Source: Paracoccus solventivorans
Lineage (GTDB): Bacteria; Pseudomonadota; Alphaproteobacteria; Rhodobacterales; Rhodobacteraceae
Assembly (NCBI RefSeq): GCF_900142875.1
Contig: NZ_FRCK01000009.1
Span: 62,001 to 126,000 of the forward strand
Length of the DNA: 64,000 nucleotides
Reading direction: 5' to 3'
In this document: positions 7,482-16,303 of the stretch, piece after piece
Layout of the letters: each line of letters opens with the position of its first letter
Position numbering within the stretch: the first letter of the stretch is position 1
Made by a program: the position numbers and the translations under genes
The notes under the pieces: model-generated
Seen by the model: the letters and a program-made list of their open reading frames with translations, nothing else
Database searches by the model: none
What the model was told of the DNA's origin: nothing

Positions 7482-10262
7482 ATGGAAACGATCGACGATG
7501 CCTCGACCCGCGACGCGCAGGCGGTGGCCCGGGCGCTGCAGGTCGACCCGGACACCGGGCTTTCCGCCGCCGAGGCCGCGCGCCGCCTGCGCCGCTACGG
7601 GCCGAACCAGTTGCGGGCTGCGCCCGCCGTGCCGGTGTGGCGGCGGATCCTGGCGCAGTTCCGGGACCCGCTGGTCTATCTGCTGCTGGGCGCGGTGGTG
7701 GTGGCGCTGGCAGCCTGGCTGATCGAGGGGCAGGATAGCTGGCCGGTCGATGCGGTGGTGATCGCGGCGGTCGTGCTGCTGAACGCCGCGCTGGGGTTCG
7801 CGCAGGAACGCAAGGCCGCCAATGCCGTCGCCGCCCTGGCGCGGATGACCGAGGTGACCGCTTCGGTGCTGCGCGACGGAGAGCGGCGGCGGATTCCGGG
7901 GGCCGAGCTGGTGCCCGGGGACGTGCTGCTGCTGGACGAGGGCGATGCCGTCGGGGCGGATGCGCGGCTGCTGACCGCCGCCGCGCTGCGGGTCCAGGAA
8001 GCCTCGCTGACCGGGGAAAGCGAGCCGGTGCTGAAGGACGCCGCCACCCTGCCGGCCCCGGCGCCGCTGGCCGAGCGGTCCTCGATGGTCTTCAAGGGCA
8101 CCGCCGTCGTCCAGGGCAGCGGCCGGGCGCTGGTCACCGCCACGGGGATGTGCAGCGAAATGGGCGCCATCGCCACCATGCTGGACGAAACCCGCGAGGA
8201 ACCGACGCCCCTGCAACGCGAGGTGGCACGGATCGGGCGGCTGCTGGGCATCGCCGTGGTGGTCATCGCGCTGGTGGTGGTGGCGACGATCCTCGCCCTG
8301 TCCGAGATCGGGGGCATCGGCGATGTGGTCACGGTGCTGCTGCTGGGGGTGTCGCTGGCGGTCGCCGCGGTGCCAGAGGGGCTGCCCGCGATCCTGTCGC
8401 TGGTGCTGGCGCTGGGCGTCCAGCGCATGGCCGCCCGCAATGCCATCGTCAAGCATCTGTCCTCGGTCGAGACGCTGGGCGCGGCGACGGTGATCTGCTC
8501 CGACAAGACCGGCACGCTGACCCGGTCCGAGATGACGATCCAGCGCATCGCCACCGCCTCGGGGGACACGCGCGTCACCGGCGTCGGCTATGCGCCGCAG
8601 GGAAGGGTCGAGACCGAGACGGGCGCGCCGGTCGGCGGCGCGCTGCGGGCCGAACATGTCGTGGTGCTGGGCGGCGGCAGCCTGGCCGGCAACGCGGCCC
8701 TGCGCCAGGCCGGCGACGGGTCGTGGGAAATCCAGGGCGATCCCACCGAGGCCGCGTTCCTGGTCGCCGAAAGGAAGCTGGGCACCGACGCCCGCCGCCA
8801 CCGCCGCTTTGAGCGGGTGCAGGAGATCCCGTTCAGTTCCGACCGCAAGATGATGTCCAGCATCGAGCGCGACCTGGAACAGGGCGGCGGGCTGGTGCTG
8901 GTCACCAAGGGCGCCCCCGACGTGCTGATGCAGCGCTGCAACCGCATCCGCGTCGGCACCGAGGTGCTGGACTTCGACGACGCAAGCCGCGCCGAGGCGC
9001 TGGCCGATGTCGAGCGCCTGTCCGGCGAGGCGCTGCGCACGCTGGCCGTCGCCTATCGGCCGCTGTCGGAGGCCGAGGCTGCAAGCCCCGACGAGGGGCT
9101 TGAGCGCGACCTGATCTTCGTCGGCACCGTCGGCATCATCGACCCCCCGCGCGAGGAGGCAGCCGAGGCGATCGCCGAGGCGCGCCGCGCCGGCATCCGG
9201 GTGATGATGATCACCGGCGACCACCCGCGCACCGCCGCCCGCATCGCCGCCCAGCTGGGTATCGCGGCCCCCGACGCCGTGGCGCTGACCGGCGCCGACC
9301 TGGATGCGCTGGACGCGCCGGCGCTGGCCGCGGCGGTGCGCGAGACTGCGGTCTATGCGCGGGTCGCGCCGGTGCACAAGCTGCGTATCGTCGATGCGCT
9401 GCAGGCCGACGGCAATGTGGTGGCGATGACCGGCGACGGGGTGAACGATGCGCCCGCGCTCAAGTCGGCGGATATCGGCGTGGCGATGGGGATCACCGGC
9501 ACCGAGGTGACCAAGGAGGCCGCCAAGATGATCCTGGCGGACGACAATTTCGCCACCATCGTCGCCGCCGTGCGCGAGGGGCGGGTGATCTTCCACAATA
9601 TCCGCAAGTTCCTGCGCTATCTGCTGTCCTCGAACATGGGCGAGGTGCTGACGGTGTTCCTGGGCGTGGTCGGTGCCGGGGTGATCGGCCTCGACGCCGC
9701 GGGGGGCGACGGGCTGGTGCTGCCGCTGCTGGCGACGCAGATCCTGTGGATCAACCTGATCACCGATTCCGGCCCGGCGCTGGCCATGGGCGTGGACCCG
9801 GAAACCGAGGACGTGATGGCCCGCCCGCCCCGCCGCCCGACCGAGCGCGCCATCGACCGGCGGATGTGGCAGAGCGTGATCTCCACCGGGCTGGTGATGG
9901 CGCTGGCCACGCTGCTGGCTATCGACCTGCACCTGCCGGGCGGTCTGATCGAGGGCTCGTCCTCGCTCGAGGAGGCCCGCACCGCCGGCTTCACCGTGCT
10001 GGTCTTTGCCCAGCTTTTCAACTGCTTCAGCGCCCGCTCGGAAACCGTCAGCGCCTTTCGGCATCTGTTCGTGAACCGCTGGCTGTGGGGCGCGGTGATC
10101 CTTTCGACGCTGCTGCAGATCGCCGTGGTCCATCTGCCGCCGCTCAACCTCGCCTTCGGCACAAGGCCGCTGTCGTCCGGGCAATGGCTGCTGTGCGCGG
10201 CGCTGGGCAGCGTCGTGCTGTGGTTCGCGGAAATGCGGAAGTGGATGGCGCGGCGGGGTTAG
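7482..10262 (+). CDS. Cation-transporting P-type ATPase (PII, Ca2+-like)
   Basis: This 926-residue pump has the full set of P-type motifs: an N-terminal cation-ATPase domain (about residues 5-75), TGES near 176, PEGLP in membrane helix 4 (VAAVPEGLPAIL), the phosphorylated Asp341 in CSDKTGTLT, and the hinge MTGDGVNDAPALK near 650. A C-terminal helical domain follows (about 740-920). The VPEGLP motif and the C-terminal domain fit calcium or sodium/potassium-type (SERCA/PMR1/PacL-like) pumps rather than copper pumps, which have CPC. The start has an AAAGGA ribosome site. Confidence 0.9.
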   Translation: METIDDASTRDAQAVARALQVDPDTGLSAAEAARRLRRYGPNQLRAAPAVPVWRRILAQFRDPLVYLLLGAVVVALAAWLIEGQDSWPVDAVVIAAVVLLNAALGFAQERKAANAVAALARMTEVTASVLRDGERRRIPGAELVPGDVLLLDEGDAVGADARLLTAAALRVQEASLTGESEPVLKDAATLPAPAPLAERSSMVFKGTAVVQGSGRALVTATGMCSEMGAIATMLDETREEPTPLQREVARIGRLLGIAVVVIALVVVATILALSEIGGIGDVVTVLLLGVSLAVAAVPEGLPAILSLVLALGVQRMAARNAIVKHLSSVETLGAATVICSDKTGTLTRSEMTIQRIATASGDTRVTGVGYAPQGRVETETGAPVGGALRAEHVVVLGGGSLAGNAALRQAGDGSWEIQGDPTEAAFLVAERKLGTDARRHRRFERVQEIPFSSDRKMMSSIERDLEQGGGLVLVTKGAPDVLMQRCNRIRVGTEVLDFDDASRAEALADVERLSGEALRTLAVAYRPLSEAEAASPDEGLERDLIFVGTVGIIDPPREEAAEAIAEARRAGIRVMMITGDHPRTAARIAAQLGIAAPDAVALTGADLDALDAPALAAAVRETAVYARVAPVHKLRIVDALQADGNVVAMTGDGVNDAPALKSADIGVAMGITGTEVTKEAAKMILADDNFATIVAAVREGRVIFHNIRKFLRYLLSSNMGEVLTVFLGVVGAGVIGLDAAGGDGLVLPLLATQILWINLITDSGPALAMGVDPETEDVMARPPRRPTERAIDRRMWQSVISTGLVMALATLLAIDLHLPGGLIEGSSSLEEARTAGFTVLVFAQLFNCFSARSETVSAFRHLFVNRWLWGAVILSTLLQIAVVHLPPLNLAFGTRPLSSGQWLLCAALGSVVLWFAEMRKWMARRG

Positions 10263-10402
10263 GGGCGCCGTCGCAACTCTTGCGGGCGGCGCCCCGGACG
10301 GGACGGATCGCGGGGCGACAGGTGCGTCGGGCAAACGACGGTTGGCGGCATCCTGCGGGCATGGCATGGTTACCGCGCGCATCCGCGAGGCGATCAATAC
10401 TG

Positions 10403-11152
10403 ATGAATCATCCCAGAAAACCAACCGGCCGCGTCATTCCCCTGTGGGAACGGATCGCCGCGGAATTGCGCGGGCAGATCGTCGACGGTTCGCTGCCGGT
10501 GGACACCTACCTGCCGAACGAGATCGACCTGGCCGCGCAATATGGGGTGAGCCGGAACACCATCCGCGCAAGCCTGAGGCAGCTTGCCGATCAGGGTTTC
10601 ATCACCCGGATCCGCAAGAAGGGATCGCGCGTGGTCAAGAAGGACGAGGTTCCCGTCGTGCGGACCACCGTCAATCCGTTCATCGCCCTGCGCGAGATCC
10701 ACGCGAAATCCCGGCTGAGGATCGATTCCTTTGAACCCTTCACCGGAATCACCGGGCTTTGCCGGGATTACACGCCCTTTGGACAGGACCCGACCGACTG
10801 GATCAGGCTGTCGTGCTACCGCATCCTCGACAAGACGCAGGAACCCTGGAACCCGATCACCCTCTATTTCCCGCGCGAGTTCGAAGAGGCCGCCCGCCGC
10901 ATGGGCAGGACCAAGGCATCCGCCATTGACGTGATCAATGACCTGGGTCTGGCCCGGGCCGCGTCGGCCCGGACATTTGCGCAGCCGGTGGTGATGCCGA
11001 ACGACAGCGCGGATTACCTGAAGGTCCCGCGCAAGATGCTCGCCACCCAGATCACGACGCTGTATTTCAACGCGGACGAGCAGTTCTTCCACCTGAGCGT
11101 CAGCCTGAATCCAGTGGACAGGTTCCAGATCGAACTGGCCTTCCAGCCCTGA
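10403..11152 (+). CDS. GntR-family (HutC/UTRA) transcriptional regulator
   Basis: This 249-residue regulator has an N-terminal winged helix (about residues 12-75: LPNEIDLAAQYGVSRNTIRA) and a C-terminal UTRA ligand-binding domain (about 95-245). It converges on the transporter operon that ends at 11156, with only three bases between the stop codons. UTRA domains bind small metabolites such as acyl-CoA-like, histidine-pathway or sugar compounds. Its position makes it a candidate regulator of the neighbouring transporter/kinase operon. Confidence 0.85.
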   Translation: MNHPRKPTGRVIPLWERIAAELRGQIVDGSLPVDTYLPNEIDLAAQYGVSRNTIRASLRQLADQGFITRIRKKGSRVVKKDEVPVVRTTVNPFIALREIHAKSRLRIDSFEPFTGITGLCRDYTPFGQDPTDWIRLSCYRILDKTQEPWNPITLYFPREFEEAARRMGRTKASAIDVINDLGLARAASARTFAQPVVMPNDSADYLKVPRKMLATQITTLYFNADEQFFHLSVSLNPVDRFQIELAFQP

Positions 11153-11155
11153 GCG

Positions 11156-12142
11156 TCAGCGCCCTTCGCGGCGGGCGAGGGAGCCGATGGCCTCGCCCAC
11201 GACGCCCCTGCGGAAGGCGATGACCACCACCACGAAGATCACCCCGTTGATGACCAGGATCCAGTCCTCGATCCCGGACAGGAATTCCTGGATCCCGATG
11301 ATGATCGCCGCGCCCGCGATCGGGCCAAGCATCGTGCCGATGCCGCCGACGAGGTTCATCAGCACCACCTCGCCCGAGGTGTGCCAGGACACGTCGGTCA
11401 ACGAGGCCAGCTCGAACACCACCGCCTTCATCGCGCCGGCCGCGCCGGAAAGTGCGGCGGACAGGACAAAGGCCGCAAGCTTGTAGCGGTTGGTATGATA
11501 GCCAAGCGAGATCGCCCGCGCCTCGTTTTCCCGGATCGCCTTCAGCGTCTGGCCGAAGGGCGAATGCACGGTGCGGAACACGATCAGGAACACCGCCACG
11601 AACAGGATTAGCGTGGTCAGGAACAGCTGGAACTCGCTGCGCGTGTCCAGCAGCCCCAGGAAATACCCGCGCGGAATCGACTGCAGCCCGTCCTCGCCCC
11701 CGGTGAACGGCGCCTGGATGGCCAGGAACAGCAGCATCTGCGCAAAGGCCAGCGTCACCATGGCGGTGTAGATCCCGTGGCGGCGGACCGCCAGCACCCC
11801 GGTGCCCAGCCCCAGCAGGGCAGCGACCGCGGCGGCCAGCAGAATTCCCGCCTCGAGCGGCCAGCCGAAGGCCTTGATCGCATAACCGCCCATATAGGCG
11901 CCGCCGCCAAAGAACATCGCATGGCCAAACGAGACGATGCCGGTGAACCCCATCAGCAGGTTCAGCGCCAGCGCGAACATGGCAAAGCACATGATCTTCA
12001 TCACCACGAAGGGGTTCATCATCTGCGACGCAAGCATCAGCGCCAGGACGATGGCGGCGAACAGCCCCAGCTCGACCAGCCGGCGGCGGCGGGTGATCCG
12101 GCGTTCGCCCCGAGAGGCGGAAAGGCTTGTGCTGCTGGTCAT
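11156..12142 (-). CDS. Branched-chain-type (HAAT) ABC transporter permease LivM-like (system 1)
   Basis: This 328-residue permease has an N-terminal cytoplasmic stretch rich in Arg, then eight or so hydrophobic helices. LivM signatures include NLLMGFTGIVSFGHAMFFGG (about residues 62-81) and LKAIRENEARAISLGY (about 208-223), the coupling loop. It overlaps livH by ATGA and is the last gene of the minus-strand operon starting at 18607. HAAT systems carry not only branched amino acids but many aromatic and organic acids, and the catabolic context favours the latter. Confidence 0.88.
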   Translation of the reverse strand: MTSSTSLSASRGERRITRRRRLVELGLFAAIVLALMLASQMMNPFVVMKIMCFAMFALALNLLMGFTGIVSFGHAMFFGGGAYMGGYAIKAFGWPLEAGILLAAAVAALLGLGTGVLAVRRHGIYTAMVTLAFAQMLLFLAIQAPFTGGEDGLQSIPRGYFLGLLDTRSEFQLFLTTLILFVAVFLIVFRTVHSPFGQTLKAIRENEARAISLGYHTNRYKLAAFVLSAALSGAAGAMKAVVFELASLTDVSWHTSGEVVLMNLVGGIGTMLGPIAGAAIIIGIQEFLSGIEDWILVINGVIFVVVVIAFRRGVVGEAIGSLARREGR

Positions 12143-13017
12143 CGGGTGCTCCCGAACAGGCCCGAGGGCCGGAAGATGAGGATCAGGATCATGATGAAGA
12201 AGATCACCGTGGTTGAGGCGGCCGGATAGAACACCTTGGTCAGCCCCTCGATCAGCCCCAGCCCGAAGCCGGCGATCACCGAGCCGGCGATGGAGCCCAT
12301 GCCGCCGATCACCACCACCGCAAACACCACGATGATCAGGTTCGACCCCATCGCCGGGCTGACCTGATAGACCGGGGCGGCGACCACGCCGGCCAGCCCC
12401 GCCAGCCCGACGCCGAAGCCATAGGTCAGCATGATCAGCCGCGGGATGTTGACCCCGAACGCCTGCACCATGTCGGCATCTTCCGACGCCGCGCGCAGAT
12501 AGGCGCCAAGCTTGGTGCGTTCGATGGCGATCCAGACCGCAAGGCAGACCACCAGCGATATGGCGATCGCCACCAGCCGGTACATCGGCATCCGCATGAA
12601 CCCCAGATCGACCGATCCCGGCAACGGGTTGGCATAGGGCATCCCCGACCAGCCATAGCTCTGCGCCACCAGTCCTTCGAGGATCAGGGCGACGCCGAAG
12701 GTCAGAAGCAGCCCGTAGATCTGGTCCACGTCGCGCAGGTAGCGCAGCAGCCCCCGTTCCAGCGCCATGCCCAGCACCGCCACCACCAGCGGCGCGACGA
12801 CCAGCGCCCCCCAGAACCCGATCCCGAGATAGCTGAGCAGCATCCAGGCGACATAGGCGCCCAGCATGTACTGCGCCCCATGCGCAAAATTGATCAGGTT
12901 GAGCAGCCCGAAGATGATGGCGAGCCCAAGGCTCAGCAGCGCATAGAACGCCCCGTTGACCAGCCCGAGCGCAAGCTGGCCGTAAAGCGCCTGTGCCGGG
13001 ATTCCGAATATTTCCAT
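12139..13017 (-). CDS. Branched-chain-type ABC transporter permease LivH-like (system 1)
   Basis: This 292-residue permease starts MEIFGIPAQALYGQLALGLV. It has the LivH hallmark GLLNLINFAHGAQYMLGAYV (about residues 37-56) and the coupling region RTKLGAYLRAASEDADMVQA. The C-terminal IMILILIFRPSGLFG is the usual family ending. It lies 12 bases after livF and overlaps livM by four, so it pairs with LivM to form the channel. Confidence 0.88.
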   Translation of the reverse strand: MEIFGIPAQALYGQLALGLVNGAFYALLSLGLAIIFGLLNLINFAHGAQYMLGAYVAWMLLSYLGIGFWGALVVAPLVVAVLGMALERGLLRYLRDVDQIYGLLLTFGVALILEGLVAQSYGWSGMPYANPLPGSVDLGFMRMPMYRLVAIAISLVVCLAVWIAIERTKLGAYLRAASEDADMVQAFGVNIPRLIMLTYGFGVGLAGLAGVVAAPVYQVSPAMGSNLIIVVFAVVVIGGMGSIAGSVIAGFGLGLIEGLTKVFYPAASTTVIFFIMILILIFRPSGLFGSTR

Positions 13018-13029
13018 GTGGGTTCCCTT

Positions 13030-13740
13030 TCAGACGCCCAGATAGGCCCTGATCCGCTCCGATCCGGCGGCCAGGTCGCCGGCGGCGATTTCGTCAACCA
13101 CCCGCCCGTGTTCGACCACGTAATGGCGGTCGGCGAAGCCCGAGGCGAAGCGGAAGTTCTGTTCGACCAGCAGGATCGTGAACCCGATGGTGCGCAGCGA
13201 TGCGATGATCTCTCCCAGTTGCTTGACGATGATTGGGGCCAGCCCCTCGGTCGGCTCGTCCAGCAGCAGGAACCTGGCCCCGGTCCGCAGGATCCGCGCG
13301 ATGGCCAGCATCTGCTGTTCGCCGCCCGACAGCTTCGTCCCCGGGCTGTGGCGGCGTTCCACAAGCCGGGGGAACATCGCCTGCACCCGGTCCAGTGTCA
13401 GGGGATCGGCGCCGATCACCGGCGGAAGTTCCAGGTTTTCCTGGACATCCAGCCGCGAAAAGATCCCGCGGTGTTCCGGGCAATAGGCGATACCCATCCG
13501 CGCGATCCGGTGCGGCGGCAGGGTGATCGTCTCGCGCTCTTCATAGGTGATGGAGCCGCTGCGTTTCTTCATCAGCCCCATGATCGCGCGCATGGTGGTG
13601 GACTTGCCGGCGCCGTTGCGGCCCAGCAGCGTCACCACCTCGCCCCGGCCGACATGTAGGGTCATGCCGTGGAGCACATGGCTTTCCCCATACCAGGCAT
13701 GGAGATCGCGGACCGAAAGCATCGCCGTGTCTGCGGTCAT
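13030..13740 (-). CDS. Branched-chain-type ABC transporter ATPase LivF-like (system 1)
   Basis: This 236-residue ATPase has Walker A GRNGAGKST (about residues 38-46), the signature LSGGEQQMLAIARIL, Walker B FLLLDEPTEGLAP, and the switch His region TILLVEQNFRFA. The LSGGEQQ plus EGLAP combination marks LivF rather than LivG. It begins one base after livG ends, indicating co-translation. Confidence 0.9.
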   Translation of the reverse strand: MTADTAMLSVRDLHAWYGESHVLHGMTLHVGRGEVVTLLGRNGAGKSTTMRAIMGLMKKRSGSITYEERETITLPPHRIARMGIAYCPEHRGIFSRLDVQENLELPPVIGADPLTLDRVQAMFPRLVERRHSPGTKLSGGEQQMLAIARILRTGARFLLLDEPTEGLAPIIVKQLGEIIASLRTIGFTILLVEQNFRFASGFADRHYVVEHGRVVDEIAAGDLAAGSERIRAYLGV

Positions 13741-13741
13741 C

Positions 13742-14485
13742 CTATTCTCCCATATAGGCGCGGGTGACGTCGGGGTCGGTCGACACCTCGGCGTAATTGC
13801 CTTCGGCCAGCACCTCGCCCCGCGACAGGACGGTGATGCGGTCGGAAAGCTCGGCCACCACGGACAGGTTGTGTTCCACCATCAGCACCGTCATTGGCCC
13901 CCGCAGGCGGTTGATCAGCGCGGTGATCGGGGCGATGTCCTCGATCCCCATGCCCGAGGTCGGCTCGTCCAGCAGCAACAGCTTTGGCCGCAGCGCCAGC
14001 GTCGTTGCAATCTCCAACGCCCGCTTGCGGCCATAGGACAGGCTGGAGGCCAGCCTGCCCGCGCGGTCGGCCAGCCCCACGTCGGCCAGCAGCTGCTCGG
14101 CCTCGTCGTTCAGCGCCTCGGATCGGGTGATCGGGCGCCAGAAACGGAAGGTGCCACCCTCGCGGCGCTGAAGCGCGATGCGGACGTTCTCGATCAGGGT
14201 CAGATGCGGGAAGGTGGCCGAGATCTGGAATGACCGCACCATGCCGTCCATCGCCACGTCAGCCGGGTGCCGTCGGGTGATGTCCTTGCCGTCCAAGCGG
14301 ATCGTGCCCGAGGTCGCGTCCAGAAACCGGGTCAGAAGGTTGAAGGTCGTGGTCTTACCCGCGCCGTTGGGTCCGATCAGCGCATGCACGCTGCCGCGCG
14401 CCACGTCCAGCGACACCTCGTTCACGGCTTTGAAGCCGCCGAAGTTCTTGGAAAGATTGCGTGCTTGAAGAATGATGTCGGTCAT
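13742..14485 (-). CDS. Branched-chain-type ABC transporter ATPase LivG-like (system 1)
   Basis: This 247-residue ATPase has Walker A GPNGAGKTT (about residues 37-45), the LivG-type signature SLSYGRKRALEIATTLAL, Walker B KLLLLDEPTSGMG, and the H-loop VEHNLSVVAELSDR. The C-terminal DPDVTRAYMGE is the usual LivG tail. It sits between the kinase-associated gene block and livF on one transcript, so the transporter and the three enzyme-like genes at 14520-17319 are probably expressed together. Confidence 0.9.
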   Translation of the reverse strand: MTDIILQARNLSKNFGGFKAVNEVSLDVARGSVHALIGPNGAGKTTTFNLLTRFLDATSGTIRLDGKDITRRHPADVAMDGMVRSFQISATFPHLTLIENVRIALQRREGGTFRFWRPITRSEALNDEAEQLLADVGLADRAGRLASSLSYGRKRALEIATTLALRPKLLLLDEPTSGMGIEDIAPITALINRLRGPMTVLMVEHNLSVVAELSDRITVLSRGEVLAEGNYAEVSTDPDVTRAYMGE

Positions 14486-14519
14486 GGCGATCCGTTCCCG
14501 CTATGGCGCACGCGAACTG

Positions 14520-15074
14520 TCACTTGGCTGCTGCGTTGGTTTCATGGTGGCCCGCATGACGGCAGAGCAGGTTTTCCAGCGGCGGAACCTCGGCCGGGGC
14601 GGGATCGAGACCCATGGGCAGATACCAGGCCCGTTCCATGGCGATGCGATCCTCGGTGCCCGCGATCACGGCAAGGGCAATGCGGCGCGACGCTTCGGCA
14701 GGCAGGCCGGGGGCAGACTGCACGATTTCGGAAACCGCATGGTTGGCGCGGGCGGTCCCTTCGCGCAGGTCCCTTGTGCTTGCCCAGGGGGCGGCCAGCA
14801 GGTCGTCGGCCGCGGCAATCGCGCTTTCCAGCGCGGCGGCGTCGGATGCGTCCTGCGCCGCATCGCGGACCTTTGCGGCAAGCGCCCGCGCATCGGCCAG
14901 CTGGAAGCGTTCCCGCGCGTGCAGGTGATCCAGCCGGGACCGCAGGAACCCGAGATAATGCACGATCAGGCCCAGCTGCTCGCGCGCCAGCGGGTCGTCC
15001 GCCGGCAGCGCGGGCGCGATCACGTCGGTCAGTGATTTGCAGACGGCCCGCAGGCCGGTGTCGGAGTGATCCAT
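14520..15074 (-). CDS. Hypothetical helical protein partnered with an APH-fold kinase
   Basis: This 184-residue protein is predicted to be all-helical, Ala/Leu/Arg-rich, with no signal peptide or membrane segment and no motif I recognise. Its ATG overlaps the stop of the kinase-like gene by ATGA, so the two are made together. In levulinate catabolism the kinase LvaA works with a small partner, LvaB; this protein could be an analogous partner, but I see no sequence proof of homology. The segment HLHARERFQLADARALAAKV is the most distinctive. Confidence 0.6.
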   Translation of the reverse strand: MDHSDTGLRAVCKSLTDVIAPALPADDPLAREQLGLIVHYLGFLRSRLDHLHARERFQLADARALAAKVRDAAQDASDAAALESAIAAADDLLAAPWASTRDLREGTARANHAVSEIVQSAPGLPAEASRRIALAVIAGTEDRIAMERAWYLPMGLDPAPAEVPPLENLLCRHAGHHETNAAAK

Positions 15075-16303
15075 CACAGACGCTCCTTGAGGCAAAGGGA
15101 GAGCTCGCGCTCGACCGTGGGGGCCATGCCCTTCACCCGGATCAGCAGCGGGTCCTGATGCGACTTGCCGAGCCGCGCGACGCGGTTTGCCGTGGCGACC
15201 GTTGAGGCGATGATCTGGTAGCAGTTCAGGATGCGATACCAGGCCAGCCGGTCGGGATCGACCGGGAGGCCGGAGACGCGGGTGTATTCCTCGAAGAAGT
15301 CGTCCAGCGGGATCAGCCCGCAGACGAAATAGGTTTTCCTGTCCTCGGAATAATGGCCCATGGTCGATTGCGTCATCCAGGCCAGGTCGCGGTGGCGGTC
15401 GCCGATATGCGCCCGTTCCCAGTCGAGCCATGCGCCGATCCGGCCGGTTTCCTCGTCGAACAGGAAATTTCCGCTGCGGAAATCGCCATGCACGATGCTG
15501 GCGTGGTCAAGCTTGGGCGCATTCGCCTCGAGCCAGTTCGCGGCCACATCCATCAGCGGGAAATCCTCGCCCCGGTCCTCTTCCCAGATGCGGCGGGCGC
15601 GGTTCAGCTGCCAGATCGCCGCCTGGGTGGTGCCGGCCTGCGGCATGTCCATGGTGGCGAAGGAGCGGGCGGAGAAATCGAAATGATGGATAGCCGCCAG
15701 ATGGGCCATGAACTGCGGCGCCAGTTTCGCCCGCAGATCGGGTCCGAAATTGGTTCCCAGCCCGCTGACCTGCCCGGTCTGCGTGGCCCGGCTTTTGGTG
15801 ACGCCCGGCGCAAAGGCATAGATCAGCGCCGGCTGGGGAAACCAGCGTCCGTCCGGGTCCAGCCAATACACCGCAGGGACGGGGATGATGCCCTGGAATG
15901 CCTCCAGCAATTCGTATTCCCTTGGGCGCGAGGTGGTGTTCGAGCCCTCTGACGGGTCCATCCGCAGCACCAGCCGTTCCTTTCTGCGGCCCTGCGCAAG
16001 GTCGTCCCATTCCAGCGTGAATCCCATCTGGATCTTGGACACGCCCCCCGTGAACCAGCCCGGCTCGGTGATGACGAAGTTCCCGACCCCCAGATCGGTC
16101 AGCATCCGGGTCAGTTTCGCCCTGAGCTCGTCCAGCGTGATGCGCCGGTAGGGCGGGCCCGAGCGGCTCTGCATCTTGCGGGTCAGAAGCTCGTCCACTT
16201 CGCGCTCGACCGGAAAGCGGTCGCGGATCGCCTGGATGAACTGGGGGGTGGGGTTGTCGCGGATGTTGAAGCTGTCGTGCAGCGATGCGGGCAGGACGGT
16301 CAT
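15074..16303 (-). CDS. APH/ACAD10-type phosphotransferase, putative hydroxyacyl kinase
   Basis: This 409-residue protein has the aminoglycoside-phosphotransferase fold. A nucleotide lobe includes LVLRMDPSEG (about residues 130-140), the catalytic loop is IVHGDFRSGNFLFD, and the metal-binding motif is AWLDWERAHIGD. The family includes sugar and drug kinases. Catabolic members (LvaA, and the kinase domains of ACAD10/11) phosphorylate a hydroxyacyl-CoA before elimination. The context here is transport and acyl-CoA catabolism, not resistance. The start at 16303 gives an ATGA overlap with the upstream gene; a longer frame to 16474 lacks support. Confidence 0.78.
   Translation of the reverse strand: MTVLPASLHDSFNIRDNPTPQFIQAIRDRFPVEREVDELLTRKMQSRSGPPYRRITLDELRAKLTRMLTDLGVGNFVITEPGWFTGGVSKIQMGFTLEWDDLAQGRRKERLVLRMDPSEGSNTTSRPREYELLEAFQGIIPVPAVYWLDPDGRWFPQPALIYAFAPGVTKSRATQTGQVSGLGTNFGPDLRAKLAPQFMAHLAAIHHFDFSARSFATMDMPQAGTTQAAIWQLNRARRIWEEDRGEDFPLMDVAANWLEANAPKLDHASIVHGDFRSGNFLFDEETGRIGAWLDWERAHIGDRHRDLAWMTQSTMGHYSEDRKTYFVCGLIPLDDFFEEYTRVSGLPVDPDRLAWYRILNCYQIIASTVATANRVARLGKSHQDPLLIRVKGMAPTVERELSLCLKERL

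Noticed and set aside
7419..10424. A 1001-codon minus-strand frame opposite the P-type ATPase
   Set aside because: The plus strand carries all P-type ATPase motifs; the opposite frame is compositional noise.
15074..16303. Antibiotic resistance by an aminoglycoside phosphotransferase
   Set aside because: The fold is shared, but the operon is importer and acyl-CoA catabolism and the sequence blocks fit the catabolic kinase branch.
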